From NCBI GenBank assembly GCA_020026335.1, contig JAHHQO010000005.1:1-64000 (forward strand): a DNA stretch of 64,000 nt, written 5' to 3'. Positions within the stretch are counted from its first letter, which is position 1. Every line of letters begins with the position of its first letter. The notes beneath the pieces were generated by a model that was given only the letters and a program-made list of their open reading frames with translations, was not told the origin of the DNA and did not search any database. Source of the stretch: Alistipes sp. GTDB taxonomy: Bacteria > Bacteroidota > Bacteroidia > Bacteroidales > Rikenellaceae. Below are positions 50,564 to 61,186 of this stretch, in pieces. The position numbers and the translations under genes were made by a program.

Positions 50564-53128
50564 TTATTCTTGCGAATCGTTGGCGGGAGTCTCGGCTGCG
50601 GCATCCTGAGTGGTGGTGTCGTCAGCAGCATCGAAATTCAACGAGGGTTCCTCCTCCTCTTCGTACTTGGGCACGGCCATTACCGAAGCGATGGCATCGT
50701 TGTCGCGCAGGTTGATGATTCTCACACCCTGTGTTGCACGACCAGCCAGACGGATTTGATCGACCGCCGTACGGATGGTGATACCCGAACGGTTGATAAT
50801 CATCAGGTCGTTCTCATCGGTCACGTCCTGAATAGAAATCAGCTTACCGGTCTTCTCGGTGATGTTGATGGTCTTGACACCCTTACCGCCACGGTTGGTG
50901 ACACGGTACTCCTCGAGGTCGGTACGCTTACCGAAACCGTTTTCGCTCAATACGAGAATGTCGCTCTTGTCCTCCGGCTCGATACAAATCATACCTACTG
51001 CCTCGTCACCCTCATCGAGTGAGATACCTCTTACACCGGCACCCACACGTCCGATGGGACGTACCGTAGACTCGTTGAAGCGGATAGCCTTACCGTCCTT
51101 GGCGGCAATCATCACCTCGGCGTTGCCGCTGGTGAGCTTCGCCTCGATGAGCTGGTCGTTCTCACGAATGACAATGGCGTTCACACCATTGAGACGGGGA
51201 CGCGAGTAAGCCTCCAGACGGGTCTTCTTGATGGTACCGTTCTTGGTACACATGATGATGTAGTTGTTGTTGACATATTCGGCATCATCGAGGTTCTTCA
51301 CGTTGATGTATGCGCGAACCTTGTCATCGGGCTCAATCTGAATGACATTCTGAATGGCGCGACCCTTCGAAGCTCGTGTGCCCTCGGGAATCTCGTAAAC
51401 CTTCAACCAGTAGCAACGACCCTTCTCGGTGAAGAAGAGCATGGTGTTGTGCATCGAAGCCATGTAGATGTGCTCGATGAAGTCCTCGTCACGTGTGGCA
51501 CTGCCCTTGGCACCCACACCGCCACGGTTCTGTGCGCGATACTCATCGAGTGCCGTACGCTTGATGTAGCCCATGTGCGAGATGGTGATGACCATATCGT
51601 CGTCGGCGTAGAAGTCCTCGGGGTTGAACTCCTCCGAAGCATAGACAATCTCCGAACGGCGTGCATCGCCATACTTGGCCTTGATGTCCTGCAACTCGTC
51701 CTTGATAATCTGACGCTGCATTGACTCGTTCTCCAACACTTCGGTCAGGTGGGCAATCAGCTCCACGAGGTTGTCGTGCTCGGCCTTCAACTTGCCGTGC
51801 TCGAGACCTGTGAGGGCACGCAGACGCATCTCGATGATGGCCGATGCCTGGATGTCCGACAGCTCGAAACGCTCCATCATGGTTTGCTTGGCGATGTCGG
51901 GAGTCTGTGACGAACGAATGATGTGTACGATTTCGTCGATGTTGTCCTGAGCAATCAACAGACCCTTGACGATGTGCAGACGCTCCTCCGCCTTACGCTT
52001 GTCGAAACGTGTACGGCGAACCACCACATCGTGACGGTGATTGACGAAGTGTTTGATGAGGTCGCGCATCGATAGCAGCTCGGGGCGGCCGTTGACCAGC
52101 GCGATATTGTTCACTGCAAACGAAGTCTGCAGGGGTGTATTCTTATAAAGGGTATTCAGCACGACACTTGCCACGGCATCCTTCTTGAGGATGATGACAA
52201 TACGCATACCGTTACGGTCCGACTCATCGTTGATGTAGGAGATGCCTTCGATTTTCTTGTCGTTAATCATGTCGGCAATCTTCTTGATCATCTCGGCCTT
52301 GTTAATCATGTAGGGAATCTCGGTCACTACAATCATCTCACGACCCGATGCCGTGTACTCGATTTCGGTCTTGGCACGCATCACCACACGACCGCGACCG
52401 GTCAGCATGGCATTCTTCACGCCCTCGTAGCCGTAAATCAAACCTCCAGTGGGGAAGTCGGGACCCTTGACATAGTGCAACAGCTCCTCACCCGTGATTT
52501 CGGGATTGTCCACGTATGCACAGCAGGCATCGACCACCTCCGAGAGGTTGTGGGGAGCCATGTTGGTAGCCATACCCACGGCAATACCGCTGGCACCGTT
52601 GACGATAAGCAACGGAATCTTGGTGGGCAGCACCGTAGGTTCGGGAATGGTATCATCGAAGTTGAGTGTCCAATCGACAGTCTCCTTGTCGATGTCGGCC
52701 ATCACCTCATCGGTAATTTTCTTCATGCGCGCCTCGGTATAACGCATCGCCGCAGGCGAGTCACCGTCCATAGAACCGAAGTTACCCTGACCCTCGATGA
52801 GGGGGTAACGCATCGACCAGTCCTGTGCCAGACGCACCATGGCATCATACACCGAGCTGTCGCCGTGGGGGTGGAACTTACCCAAAACATCACCGACGAT
52901 ACGCGCCGATTTACGAGTTGGTTTGTCGGAGTAGAGATTCAGCTCCGCGCTCATATCGTAGAGAATACGACGATGTACGGGCTTCAGACCGTCTCTTACA
53001 TCGGGAAGTGCACGAGACACAATCACCGACATCGAGTAGTCGATATACGCCGACTTCATCTGCTCTTCGATATTGATAGGAATAATTCGTCCTACCAAAC
53101 CTGCATTCTTTTCTTCTTCAGTAAGCAT
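50564..53128 (-). CDS. gyrA: DNA gyrase subunit A
   Basis: 854 residues. The catalytic tyrosine is Y130 in AAMRYTEARM. The quinolone-determining region reads HPHGDSSVYDAMVR, keeping Ser (91) and Asp (95) at the usual resistance positions. Six C-terminal beta-pinwheel blades follow, with the gyrase GyrA box resembled by NRGGKGVKTI. An acidic tail ends it. It introduces negative supercoils with GyrB, which is not in the window. A consensus-like promoter precedes it. Confidence 0.98.
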   Translation of the reverse strand: MLTEEEKNAGLVGRIIPINIEEQMKSAYIDYSMSVIVSRALPDVRDGLKPVHRRILYDMSAELNLYSDKPTRKSARIVGDVLGKFHPHGDSSVYDAMVRLAQDWSMRYPLIEGQGNFGSMDGDSPAAMRYTEARMKKITDEVMADIDKETVDWTLNFDDTIPEPTVLPTKIPLLIVNGASGIAVGMATNMAPHNLSEVVDACCAYVDNPEITGEELLHYVKGPDFPTGGLIYGYEGVKNAMLTGRGRVVMRAKTEIEYTASGREMIVVTEIPYMINKAEMIKKIADMINDKKIEGISYINDESDRNGMRIVIILKKDAVASVVLNTLYKNTPLQTSFAVNNIALVNGRPELLSMRDLIKHFVNHRHDVVVRRTRFDKRKAEERLHIVKGLLIAQDNIDEIVHIIRSSQTPDIAKQTMMERFELSDIQASAIIEMRLRALTGLEHGKLKAEHDNLVELIAHLTEVLENESMQRQIIKDELQDIKAKYGDARRSEIVYASEEFNPEDFYADDDMVITISHMGYIKRTALDEYRAQNRGGVGAKGSATRDEDFIEHIYMASMHNTMLFFTEKGRCYWLKVYEIPEGTRASKGRAIQNVIQIEPDDKVRAYINVKNLDDAEYVNNNYIIMCTKNGTIKKTRLEAYSRPRLNGVNAIVIRENDQLIEAKLTSGNAEVMIAAKDGKAIRFNESTVRPIGRVGAGVRGISLDEGDEAVGMICIEPEDKSDILVLSENGFGKRTDLEEYRVTNRGGKGVKTINITEKTGKLISIQDVTDENDLMIINRSGITIRTAVDQIRLAGRATQGVRIINLRDNDAIASVMAVPKYEEEEEPSLNFDAADDTTTQDAAAETPANDSQE

Positions 53129-53160
53129 ATTTCAGTAAAAAATTTCACTTCTTTAACGTA

Positions 53161-53192
53161 CAAAATTACTATTTATTTTGCTTTTTAACAAC
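53161..53192 (-). promoter_or_regulatory. gyrA promoter
   Basis: GTTG (53189-53192), a 20-bp spacer and TAATTTTG (53161-53168) on the minus strand. Confidence 0.65.
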
Positions 53193-53314
53193 TTCACACC
53201 CCCAAAAACCGCAAATAAGGAATTTTAATTTCTCCGAACAGCCTGTTTTCAGCCCTTTTCGGGCGATTTAAGCGCGTCACGACACCTCACTCGACAGGGG
53301 GTCGGACAAAAACA

Positions 53315-53350
53315 AAGTGCCGAAGACCTTTTCGGCGGTCTTCGGCACTT
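53315..53350 (-). terminator. terminator of the plsC-parE-parC-aroK-murI-ftsK-lolA run
   Basis: A perfect 14-bp stem AAGTGCCGAAGACC/GGTCTTCGGCACTT, followed on the minus strand by TGTTTTTG. Confidence 0.9.
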
Positions 53351-53390
53351 GGAAGTTCAATATCTGTATTTTCTATTATCGAGGGCTTTT

Positions 53391-53996
53391 CTATCTGAAA
53401 TCTATCATCTCGTAGCCCTTGTAATTCTTGGCGTCATAGGTCTTGAAACCCTTATCCCCCTCCGTGATGCGGAGCAGGCGGACGTAGATTTTGTCATCGC
53501 CCTCCGAGTCATAAATCAGCGACCGGGGGGTCAGCGTCTTGTCGAGGGTCAAAGTCACCACCATCCACTGCGCCGTGTTCGGTTCATCGACGGGATAGAG
53601 CTTCAGCACAATCTCCGAGTCGCTCTCCGAGACCAGTTCCGGGCGATACTCCTCATCGATATAGTCAAAGGCGCGGACGGGATTTTCCAGCACGACATGG
53701 CTGTCGGGCATCACATCGACAATGACCACCTCGCGGCGGTCGTTGTCCACCTCGTAGCGGATTTTGTCATCGCCATACGCCTCGGCAGTGCCAAGGTGCA
53801 TATAATAGCTGCCGTTGCTGACCACATAGTCGCCTGCCGACAGCTGGTCGCCGACCGTGATTTCGAACTCCGCCCCATAGCTTTTCATCGCCAGGAACTT
53901 TTTGGAGAGTTGGCCGACAATCTCCTCGGCGCGGTTTTCAGCTGCCCACGATGTGAGGGACAGCAGCGAAAAGAGCAGAACTAACAATTTTTTCAT
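53391..53996 (-). CDS. lolA: LolA-like lipoprotein carrier
   Basis: 201 residues. MKKLLVLLFSLLSLTSWAAE is a signal peptide. The rest follows the LolA half-barrel pattern (SYGAEFEITVGDQLSAGDYVVSNGSYYMHL...IRYEVDNDRREVVIVD). LolA shuttles lipoproteins across the periplasm from LolCDE to the outer membrane. It begins 2 bp after ftsK, the usual Bacteroidales pairing. Confidence 0.85.
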   Translation of the reverse strand: MKKLLVLLFSLLSLTSWAAENRAEEIVGQLSKKFLAMKSYGAEFEITVGDQLSAGDYVVSNGSYYMHLGTAEAYGDDKIRYEVDNDRREVVIVDVMPDSHVVLENPVRAFDYIDEEYRPELVSESDSEIVLKLYPVDEPNTAQWMVVTLTLDKTLTPRSLIYDSEGDDKIYVRLLRITEGDKGFKTYDAKNYKGYEMIDFR

Positions 53997-53998
53997 AT

Positions 53999-56900
53999 TC
54001 AGAATACTCCTAATGATTGTAATTTGGCCTCCAGCGAGGGCAGGTCGTGGAAGAGGATGTCGCGCGGCTTGGCTCCGTGCTGTGCGCCGACAATGCCCGA
54101 ACGCTCCAGCTGCATCATGATACGACCGGCACGGTTGAAGCCCACCTCGTAGTTACGCTGAATCATCGAAGTGGAAATCTGACCGTTGGTGACGGCATCA
54201 CGAGCAATCTCGCCGAACAGCGAGTCATACTTCACGGGGGCGGAAGACTCCTCGCTACCCAGACCGCTGCCACCCTCACCCGAATCGGGGGCGTAGTCCG
54301 TGAGGGCATACGCCGAGGTGTAGCCCTGCTGTTTGGAGATGTAATCCACAATGCGCTCGACCTCCTTGGTTTCGACCAGCGCACACTGAATACGGGTCAG
54401 ACAGCCGTCCTTGGCAAAGAGCATATCACCGCGACCAATGAGCTGGTTGGCTCCCGGCTGGTCGATAATGGTACGCGAGTCAATCATCTGCATCACACGG
54501 AAGGCAATACGTGCGGGGAAGTTGGCCTTGATACCACCGGTGATGACCTTCACATCGGGTCGCTGGGTGGCAATGATGAGGTGAATACCCACGGCACGTG
54601 CCTTTTGAGCCAAACGCATCACGGGAGCTTCCACCTCACGGGCGGTCATAATCAAATCGGCGAACTCATCGACCACCACCACGATATAGGGCAGGTAGCG
54701 GTGTCCCTTGTTGGGATTGAGACGGCGCGCCACGAACTTCTCGTTATACTCCACGATGTTACGCGCTCCGGCCTTCTTACACAGCTCCAGACGTTCACCC
54801 ATCTCCACACAGAGGGAGTTGAGCGTATAGACCGCCTTCTGGGGGTCGGTCACCACAGCCTCCTCCTCCGATTCCATCTTGGCGAGGAAGTGGCGTTCAA
54901 TCTTGCTGTACAGCGAGAACTCCACCATCTTGGGGTCGATGAGCACGAACTTCAACTGCGAGGGATGCTTGCGGTAGAGCAGCGAGGTGATGATGGCATT
55001 CAGACCCACCGACTTACCCTGACCCGTGGCACCTGCCACCAGCAGGTGGGGCATCTTCGCCAAATCGAAGACATAGTTCTCGTTCTGAATCGTACGGCCG
55101 ATAACCACAGGCAGCTCGGCTTTCGACTCCTGGAACTTCTTGGAGCAGATGGCCGAATACATCGACACGATTTTCTTGTTGCGGTTCGGCACCTCGATAC
55201 CGATGGTACCTGCACCGGGGATAGGACCGATGATACGTATACCCGAAGCCTTCAGACTCTGGGCAATGTCGTTCTCCAGACCCTGAATCTTCGAAATCTT
55301 GACACCCTGATTCTGCACAATCTCATAGAGGGTCACCGTGGGTCCCACCGTGGCCTTGATGTTCTGAATCGGAATGCCGAAGTTCTTGAGGGTGGTCTCT
55401 ATCTGTCGCTTGTTCTCGTAAATCTCATCATCGGTCACATCACTGTCCGAAACGTAGTCCTCCAAAAGCTCTACGGGCGGCTTGTGGTAATTGACCAAAT
55501 CCTTCAACGGGTCGTAGGCATCGGTGGTGATGTCACCTGCCGACATCAGCGGGTCGTTGTGATTCTCGACCGTCACCACCACACCGCGCTCCTCATCGGG
55601 AGTCATCTCGCCCTCGTGCGCGTCACTCATCTCGTGCGTAGCGTCATGACGGGGGTGCTCCTCCCCTGCCGATTCAGGCTCGTTGTCGATGACCTCTATA
55701 CCGAAATCATCGTCCTCCTCCACCTCATCGGGATATTGCGACTCCTCCTCTGTGGTGGTATTATATCTGTCGTGGAGGGGCTGTTCCTCCGCGTTGCCGG
55801 ACACTCTAATCTCCTCAAGACCCTCATCGGTATCCTCCTCACGAAGTGTCACGCCGCGCTGTCTTTCGCGCAACGACATCGCCGTATCGGGCTCACGTCT
55901 GCGAATGGGTGCAAGTTCCACCAGACCGCCGCGACCCATCACCACGCGGTCGTTCTCCTGCGACATCTCCAACTCGATGAAGTCGTCGGCCTCGTCATTC
56001 TCCGCCATTTCGGGCTGCTCGGACAGCTCCTCCTCACCGGGAATCTCCACCATACGGGTATCGGTCTCCACCTCCGAGGGGTGTATCTCCTCACCCCCGC
56101 GCTCAATTTGGAAGTCCGCCTCGCGCTCCTCCTCTGCTGGGGCAACAGGCTCTTCCATCACGGGCGCAGTACGCACGGGCTGCGCCGCCACACGCTCCTG
56201 CACCGCAGGACGCTCCTCCTCGCGGTGAATATTCTGTCGGGATTCCTCGCGCACGGGCTCCTCACGGCGGGGTTCTTCTCTTACGATGCGCTCCTCTCTG
56301 GGAGCTGTTTCCACACGCAGAGGGGTGCGGCGCACCTCGCTGACAGGTCCTTTAGTGTCCTCCTCCGAAGTGTGGGAGACGACCTTGTTTTTCACAATCT
56401 CCACCACCTTTTCGCTCTTGTCCACGAAGGCATTACCTGCCGAATTGACCGTATTGATGAAGTTGCGGTTGATGAACACACCGATAAGAATCCAGCAGGT
56501 CACCAACAGAATGAACAGACCCACGCTGCCGATAAATCCGTGCAAGAGGTTCGACATATCGATACCCAAAGCACCGCCCCAGCCCGACTGACAAATCACG
56601 CTGAAGTTGTCGCCCAAGGCAAAACCCAGGGTCAGCGAGCCGAAAATCATCACCAGTACCAGCGAAAGAATGGTCTTGTTGAAGCTGATTTTGCGCTGAC
56701 GGATGATGTTCAGACCGCACACCATCATGATAATGGGCACAACGAGTCCGAATAATCCGAACGATTGGTTCACCAACACATCACCTATCCATGCGCCAAA
56801 ACTTCCGCATCCGTTGCTCCACTCCATCGGCACATTGTCACGCACATCGGAGTCCATATTCAGCAGACTGGCATCGCTCTTCCAGCAGAAGAACGAGAAG

Positions 56901-57031
56901 ACCAGCGATGCAAAAATCAGAAGTCCCATAAACGCCAGCACGATACCGCTCAACCAACGCAAACTGTCTCTGTTGGTGCGTTCCACGTCCTGTCGTCCGT
57001 TCATAGAGTTATTTTTATTTACAGATGCCAT
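53999..57031 (-). CDS. ftsK: DNA translocase FtsK/SpoIIIE
   Basis: 1010 residues. Four N-terminal membrane helices (~25-185) are followed by a very acidic Glu/Pro-rich linker (~230-490), then the motor domain with Walker A VAGATGQGKSVGLN (~670) and Walker B VVVVDEFADLIM. The C-terminal gamma winged helix (MIQRNYEVGFNRAGRIMMQLERSG) reads polar sequences. It pumps chromosome DNA at the division septum. It lies between murI and lolA. Confidence 0.97.
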   Translation of the reverse strand: MASVNKNNSMNGRQDVERTNRDSLRWLSGIVLAFMGLLIFASLVFSFFCWKSDASLLNMDSDVRDNVPMEWSNGCGSFGAWIGDVLVNQSFGLFGLVVPIIMMVCGLNIIRQRKISFNKTILSLVLVMIFGSLTLGFALGDNFSVICQSGWGGALGIDMSNLLHGFIGSVGLFILLVTCWILIGVFINRNFINTVNSAGNAFVDKSEKVVEIVKNKVVSHTSEEDTKGPVSEVRRTPLRVETAPREERIVREEPRREEPVREESRQNIHREEERPAVQERVAAQPVRTAPVMEEPVAPAEEEREADFQIERGGEEIHPSEVETDTRMVEIPGEEELSEQPEMAENDEADDFIELEMSQENDRVVMGRGGLVELAPIRRREPDTAMSLRERQRGVTLREEDTDEGLEEIRVSGNAEEQPLHDRYNTTTEEESQYPDEVEEDDDFGIEVIDNEPESAGEEHPRHDATHEMSDAHEGEMTPDEERGVVVTVENHNDPLMSAGDITTDAYDPLKDLVNYHKPPVELLEDYVSDSDVTDDEIYENKRQIETTLKNFGIPIQNIKATVGPTVTLYEIVQNQGVKISKIQGLENDIAQSLKASGIRIIGPIPGAGTIGIEVPNRNKKIVSMYSAICSKKFQESKAELPVVIGRTIQNENYVFDLAKMPHLLVAGATGQGKSVGLNAIITSLLYRKHPSQLKFVLIDPKMVEFSLYSKIERHFLAKMESEEEAVVTDPQKAVYTLNSLCVEMGERLELCKKAGARNIVEYNEKFVARRLNPNKGHRYLPYIVVVVDEFADLIMTAREVEAPVMRLAQKARAVGIHLIIATQRPDVKVITGGIKANFPARIAFRVMQMIDSRTIIDQPGANQLIGRGDMLFAKDGCLTRIQCALVETKEVERIVDYISKQQGYTSAYALTDYAPDSGEGGSGLGSEESSAPVKYDSLFGEIARDAVTNGQISTSMIQRNYEVGFNRAGRIMMQLERSGIVGAQHGAKPRDILFHDLPSLEAKLQSLGVF

Positions 57032-57112
57032 TTTCTATTCGTCAAGGATTATAATACGAAGATACTCAATTTTTAGCACAAAAGAAAGGAGTCCTTCCCG
57101 CTTACGCCACAA

Positions 57113-57889
57113 CTACAACGACGACAAGGCTTTACGCTCCAGACGGAGACGATACTCCTCATCGGCAAAGGTGATGAATTGGTAAGTGGGAGTCTGTCGG
57201 GGGTCGGCCGCCAGGGAGAACTTCTCCAGCAATTGTGCCACACGGCGAGCCACGGCAGGCGAAGGGTCGATAATCGAAATGTTGCGCCCCTCAACCACAC
57301 GCCTAAGTGCCGACATCAGGAAGGGATAGTGAGTGCAGCCCAGCACGATTTGGTCGGCACCCTCTGCCACCATGCCGTCCACCACGCGGTGCACGGTTTC
57401 GAGCGCCTCATCGCTCTCCTCGCGGTTCTCCTCCACGAGTTCCACAAATCCGCGTCCGGGGGCGGTGATGACCTTTATCCCCTCGCCATAACGCGCTGCC
57501 GTACGGCGAAAGAGGTCGCCGTCGAGACTGCGTTCCGTGGCGATGACGCCCACAATACCCGTACGGGTGGCCAGACAAGCCGGCTTCACCGCAGGTTCCA
57601 TGCCCACGATGGGTAGCGAGGCATATTTTGCCCGCAGAAAATCTATTGCGGCAGCCGTGGCCGTGTTGCAGGCCACCACCACCATCTTGCACCCCTCAGC
57701 GACCAGACGCGCCACCGCTTCATCGGCCAGACGCACAATCTCCTCTCGCGGACGAGAGCCGTAGGGGCAGTTCTTGCCGTCACCCAAATAGACCAACGAC
57801 TCGGTGGGAAGCGCACGTCGCACCTCTCTCCACACGGTAAGACCGCCGAGTCCGGAGTCATAGACTCCTATGGGTGAATTATTTGCCAT
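57113..57889 (-). CDS. murI: glutamate racemase
   Basis: 258 residues. The catalytic cysteines are C74 in VACNTATAAA and C186 in GCTHYPFL; the opening DSGLGGLTV holds the conserved Asp/Ser. It supplies D-glutamate for peptidoglycan. It sits 4 bp after aroK in the same operon. Confidence 0.97.
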   Translation of the reverse strand: MANNSPIGVYDSGLGGLTVWREVRRALPTESLVYLGDGKNCPYGSRPREEIVRLADEAVARLVAEGCKMVVVACNTATAAAIDFLRAKYASLPIVGMEPAVKPACLATRTGIVGVIATERSLDGDLFRRTAARYGEGIKVITAPGRGFVELVEENREESDEALETVHRVVDGMVAEGADQIVLGCTHYPFLMSALRRVVEGRNISIIDPSPAVARRVAQLLEKFSLAADPRQTPTYQFITFADEEYRLRLERKALSSL

Positions 57890-57893
57890 AATC

Positions 57894-58424
57894 TTATTTA
57901 CATCTATTTTCCACTTCGCCGAGGATGCATTCCAGCAGTCGGTCGTCGGAGAGCGGCGTGCAGTCTATCACCACCTGTGATTGGAGGTAATAGGGTTCGC
58001 GTGCCTTCATGTCTTCCGCCATGAAGTCGATGAGCGCCTCGCCCTCCAGCCCTTTCAGACGGGGACGCTTGCGCAGACCGTAGGGAGAAAGGCGCGATGC
58101 TATCTGTCGTGCCTCGCGCCTGAGATAGACCGTCACACCGCTATCGTTCATGCGCGTCATGTTGTCGCTCCATATCGGCAGACCGCCACCCACGGACACC
58201 ACCGTGGCGAGTGACTCGTCGATAATCTTATCCAAAGAGGCGCGCTCCGCATGACGGAAATACTCCTCCCCTTCATATTTGAAGATATCCACAACGGAAG
58301 CCCCCTCCTCCTGTTCGACTATCTCGTCGGTATCCAGATGACGAACACCCAGTCGGCGGGCAATCTTTCGCGCCAGCGAACTCTTGCCGCAGCCCATATA
58401 ACCAATCAGAAAAAGAGGCTTCAT
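57894..58424 (-). CDS. aroK: shikimate kinase
   Basis: 176 residues. The P-loop is GYMGCGKSS (8-16), the shikimate-binding DTDEIVEQ (~36) and GGGLP (~80); the lid carries R residues in PYGLRKRPRLKGL. It phosphorylates shikimate in aromatic amino-acid synthesis. It lies between parC and murI in the operon. Confidence 0.96.
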   Translation of the reverse strand: MKPLFLIGYMGCGKSSLARKIARRLGVRHLDTDEIVEQEEGASVVDIFKYEGEEYFRHAERASLDKIIDESLATVVSVGGGLPIWSDNMTRMNDSGVTVYLRREARQIASRLSPYGLRKRPRLKGLEGEALIDFMAEDMKAREPYYLQSQVVIDCTPLSDDRLLECILGEVENRCK

Positions 58425-58439
58425 AAAAGTGTCATGTTT

Positions 58440-61181
58440 TTAGAACAGGTTGAGCTGCGAGTGCTCCGCAGACTCATCGCCACCCTCCTGCTCCATGTCG
58501 TTATCCATCAGTGGCTCGTCCATCTCCTCCGCCGATTCGGTTTCGGGTTCCGGCTCTTCGGGGGTCTCCTCCGGCTCGATGAAGCGCAGGGTGTCGATTT
58601 CGTAGGTCGACAGACGCTTACCCTTGGCACGGTGGCTCTTCACGCCGATGAAGTCATCGACCTCGATGACATCGGCAGGACGCGCCGCGTGTGCTCCCTT
58701 ATAGGTGATTTCGAGCTGTGCACCCTCCTTGTCGGTCATGCAGATGAACTCCATGTCGCCCTCCTCGTCGAGGAACGACTGCATCTTGTCCGACATCTCC
58801 GCCGTGAAGCGTTTCATGTAGAAATACTCCTGCTGACGGTCGTAGTAGCAAAGGCTGTACACACGGTCGGCCTCATAGCGGCTCACGCGTATCGTCTCAT
58901 CGGGGAAATGCTGTCCCAGGTCATAACCCGTGGTGTAGTACTGGTTCTTCGAGGTCCAGACAATGAGTTTGTCATCGCCCTTGAACTTACCCAGATAACG
59001 GCCGTGCTCATCGTCGTTGAGACGGCGCACATCCTCGTCATACCACACTTTCAGACTGCCCAGTGTCGATGTTCCGCGCTCCTTCAGCACAATCTTGTGA
59101 ATGCCGTAGCGCGAGAAGAGGTTACCCTGACTCTGACGTCCCTTGATGGCCAGCTCCGAGAAGTCGAGGTCCACGATGAGTTTCTTGAGGCGCGGACGCG
59201 GCTTGAAGTAGACCTTCAGCACCTCGGCCTCACCGTTGGGGTTCACCGACATATAGAGAATCTCGCTCTTGGGCGTTCCCTTGGTGATGCAGTACTCCTT
59301 GTCGCGGGTGATGGACTTGATGGCGCATCGTTTCATGTAGATGGGGCCGTTCTTGCCGTCACGATAGAGCACATTGTAGATGGTGCGCTCGTCGTTGCGC
59401 TTGAAGACTCCTATATAATATATATTCTTGTCGTAGAAAGCCTTGTCCGACACCTTGGTGATGACATAACGGCCGTCCTTGGTGATAATAATCACATCGT
59501 CGATGTCCGAGCAGTCGCAGACAAACTCGGCATCCTTCATCGACTTACCGATACCGAAGAAGCCCTCCGCACGGTCGACATAGAGTTTGGCGTTCGACAC
59601 TGCCACCTTGGTGGCTTCGATGCTGTCGAACTCGCGCAACTCGGTCTTACGCTCGCGACCCTTGCCGTACTTCTCGCGGATACGCTTGTAGTAAGCCACC
59701 GCGTACTCGGTCAGGTGCTCCAAATCGTATTTGGTCTGGCGAATATCCTCCTCAATCTGACGGATTTCGTTGTCCGCCTTGTCGGAGTCGTAGCGCGAGA
59801 TACGAATGAACTTCAACTCGGTGAGTCGCTGCACATCTTCGAGGGTCACCTCGCGGCGCAACAGTTTCTTGAAGGGTTCGAGTCCCTTATCCACCGCAGC
59901 GTAGGCCTCCTCGCGGGTCTTGCAACCCTCGATGAGCTGGTAGAGTTTGTTCTCGATGAAGATACGTTCCAGCGATGCGGCGTGCCATGCCGAGTTCAGC
60001 TCGCCGAGACGAATCTCCAGCTCGCGACCCAGCAGGTAGCGGGTATGCTCTGCCGAACGCTTCAAGATGTCCGACACACCGAGGAAGTGGGGCTTGTGGT
60101 CCCAAATCACGCAGGCATTGGGCGAAATCGACACCTCGCAGTCGGTGAAGGCGTAGAGTGCATCGATGGTCTTGTCCGACGACTCGTCGGGCGACACCTG
60201 CACCACGATTTCCACCTTGTCCGCCGTGTTGTCATCGACCTTGCGGATTTTGATTTTACCGCGCTCGTTGGCCTTGATGATGGAGTCTTTGATGGACTCG
60301 GTGGTGGTGGTATAGGGAATTTCGGTGATGGCGAGCGTGCGTTTGTCAATCTTCGAGATGCGCGCACGCACCTTGATTGAGCCACCGCGCATACCATCGT
60401 TATAGCGGCTCACATCGACCATACCTCCTGTGGGGAAGTCGGGATAGAGCACAAAATCGCGTCCTTCGAGATGGGCAATAGCAGCGTCAATCAGCTCCAC
60501 GAAGTTGTGGGGCAGAATCTTCGAAGCCAAACCCACGGCGATACCGTCACTACCCTGTGCCAGCAGCAGCGGGAACTTGATGGGCAGTGTGACAGGCTCC
60601 TCCTTACGACCATCGTAGGAGAGCATCCACTCGGTGGTCTTTTTGTTGAAGACCACATCGAGGGCGAATTTCGACAGGCGTGCCTCGATGTAACGGCCGG
60701 CAGCGGCATCGTCACCCGTGAGGATGTTACCCCAGTTACCCTGGCAGTCAATCAACAGGTCCTTCTGACCCAACTGCACGAGGGCGTCCTTGATGGAGGC
60801 GTCACCGTGGGGATGGTACTGCATGGTCTGACCCACGAGGTTGGCCACCTTGTTGTAACGGCCGTCATCGACCACCTTCATGGCGTGGAGAATACGGCGT
60901 TGCACAGGCTTGAGACCATCTTCAACGTGGGGCACGGCACGCTCCAGAATTACATAGGAAGCGTAATCGAGGAACCAGTTTTTGTACATACCGGTCAGCT
61001 TGCGCACGTTGCCCTCATCGGAGGTCAGACGCTCGATTTTCGAACGGCGGCTCTCCTTGGCAGGCGTACTCTTCGCCGAAGGGTTTTCTGCGGAAGTCAC
61101 CTCGTCCGATGTCGCCGTCACTGCTTTGGGCGAAATGTCGTCGCCGTCGAACATATCCATATTGTCTGTATTATCTGCCAT
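58440..61181 (-). CDS. parC: DNA topoisomerase IV subunit A
   Basis: 913 residues, GyrA/ParC family. The catalytic tyrosine is Y164 in AAGRYIEARLSK. The region equivalent to the quinolone pocket reads HPHGDASIKDAL, with Ala where E. coli ParC has Ser80. The C-terminal domain lacks a gyrase box, supporting ParC over GyrA, and gyrA is present separately. An acidic tail ends it. It decatenates chromosomes with ParE, whose gene ends 6 bp upstream. Confidence 0.95.
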   Translation of the reverse strand: MADNTDNMDMFDGDDISPKAVTATSDEVTSAENPSAKSTPAKESRRSKIERLTSDEGNVRKLTGMYKNWFLDYASYVILERAVPHVEDGLKPVQRRILHAMKVVDDGRYNKVANLVGQTMQYHPHGDASIKDALVQLGQKDLLIDCQGNWGNILTGDDAAAGRYIEARLSKFALDVVFNKKTTEWMLSYDGRKEEPVTLPIKFPLLLAQGSDGIAVGLASKILPHNFVELIDAAIAHLEGRDFVLYPDFPTGGMVDVSRYNDGMRGGSIKVRARISKIDKRTLAITEIPYTTTTESIKDSIIKANERGKIKIRKVDDNTADKVEIVVQVSPDESSDKTIDALYAFTDCEVSISPNACVIWDHKPHFLGVSDILKRSAEHTRYLLGRELEIRLGELNSAWHAASLERIFIENKLYQLIEGCKTREEAYAAVDKGLEPFKKLLRREVTLEDVQRLTELKFIRISRYDSDKADNEIRQIEEDIRQTKYDLEHLTEYAVAYYKRIREKYGKGRERKTELREFDSIEATKVAVSNAKLYVDRAEGFFGIGKSMKDAEFVCDCSDIDDVIIITKDGRYVITKVSDKAFYDKNIYYIGVFKRNDERTIYNVLYRDGKNGPIYMKRCAIKSITRDKEYCITKGTPKSEILYMSVNPNGEAEVLKVYFKPRPRLKKLIVDLDFSELAIKGRQSQGNLFSRYGIHKIVLKERGTSTLGSLKVWYDEDVRRLNDDEHGRYLGKFKGDDKLIVWTSKNQYYTTGYDLGQHFPDETIRVSRYEADRVYSLCYYDRQQEYFYMKRFTAEMSDKMQSFLDEEGDMEFICMTDKEGAQLEITYKGAHAARPADVIEVDDFIGVKSHRAKGKRLSTYEIDTLRFIEPEETPEEPEPETESAEEMDEPLMDNDMEQEGGDESAEHSQLNLF

Positions 61182-61186
61182 AGTCT

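Noticed and set aside
54047..56755. Long plus-strand frame (~900 codons) opposite ftsK
   Set aside because: Antisense to a complete FtsK with all motifs; open only because of codon bias. The same applies to 58251-60380 opposite parC and 61298-62914 opposite parE.
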